Assembly: GCA_965120415.1 (NCBI GenBank)
Contig: CBCPNA010000028.1
Coordinates: 1 to 5,797 of the forward strand
From: CBCPNA01 sp965120415
GTDB lineage: Bacteria; Bacillota; Clostridia; Lachnospirales; CAG-274
DNA: 5,797 bases
Reading direction: 5' to 3'
Made by a program: the position numbers and the translations under genes. Positions 5,791-5,797 of this stretch are shown here, one piece after another. How positions within the stretch are numbered: position 1 is the first letter of the stretch; the number at the start of each line of letters is the position of its first letter. Below the pieces are notes generated by a model. That model worked only from the letters and a program-made list of their open reading frames with translations, was not told the DNA's origin and made no database searches.

Positions 5791-5797
5791 ATAAATA

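Noticed and set aside
1..5797. CRISPR array, tRNA or rRNA
   Set aside because: There are no regularly spaced direct repeats, and no cloverleaf or rRNA-like sequence was seen.

Overview
The window is very AT-rich DNA with Firmicutes-style Shine-Dalgarno sites (AGGAG, AAGGTGG). Its protein families are typical of integrative elements in anaerobic Clostridia. This points to a low-GC clostridial genome or mobile element, but the species cannot be named from the sequence.

Left half (1-3461, minus strand): a recombination module read leftward. It runs from a 76-residue protein resembling the DUF6870 family, to a complete large serine recombinase of 543 residues, to a second large serine recombinase. 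The second one overlaps the first by 8 bases and leaves the window after 500 codons. Tandem, translationally coupled large serine recombinases preceded by a small conserved protein are the integration/excision module of many clostridial integrative and conjugative or mobilizable elements. The two recombinases are clear paralogs and share a 35-base perfect match. An interrupted inverted repeat lies between the small gene and the first recombinase, and a 57-base imperfect dyad lies upstream of the small gene.

Middle (3462-4311): an 850-base stretch without a convincing protein gene, but not empty. From about 3670 to 3997 the + strand folds by eye into a compact set of helices: a perfect three-way junction, a long hairpin, a bulged hairpin and a terminator-like hairpin. 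Several G.U pairs form only on the + strand. The core is much richer in G+C than its surroundings. This is the best candidate in the window for something undescribed: a structured noncoding RNA beside a recombinase module. It is followed by a minus-strand terminator with no visible gene to terminate, a region with competing hairpins, and a sigma-A-like promoter for the next gene.

Right part (4312-5797): a + strand gene for a 242-residue lipoprotein of unknown function converges on a minus-strand gene for a small C39-like (papain-fold) cysteine peptidase. A strong bidirectional terminator separates them. The last 215 bases hold the peptidase's ribosome binding site, a nested inverted repeat, and at the edge a Shine-Dalgarno site for a + strand gene that should start just outside the window. 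Whether these genes are cargo of the element or flanking chromosome cannot be decided here, because no element end could be proved.
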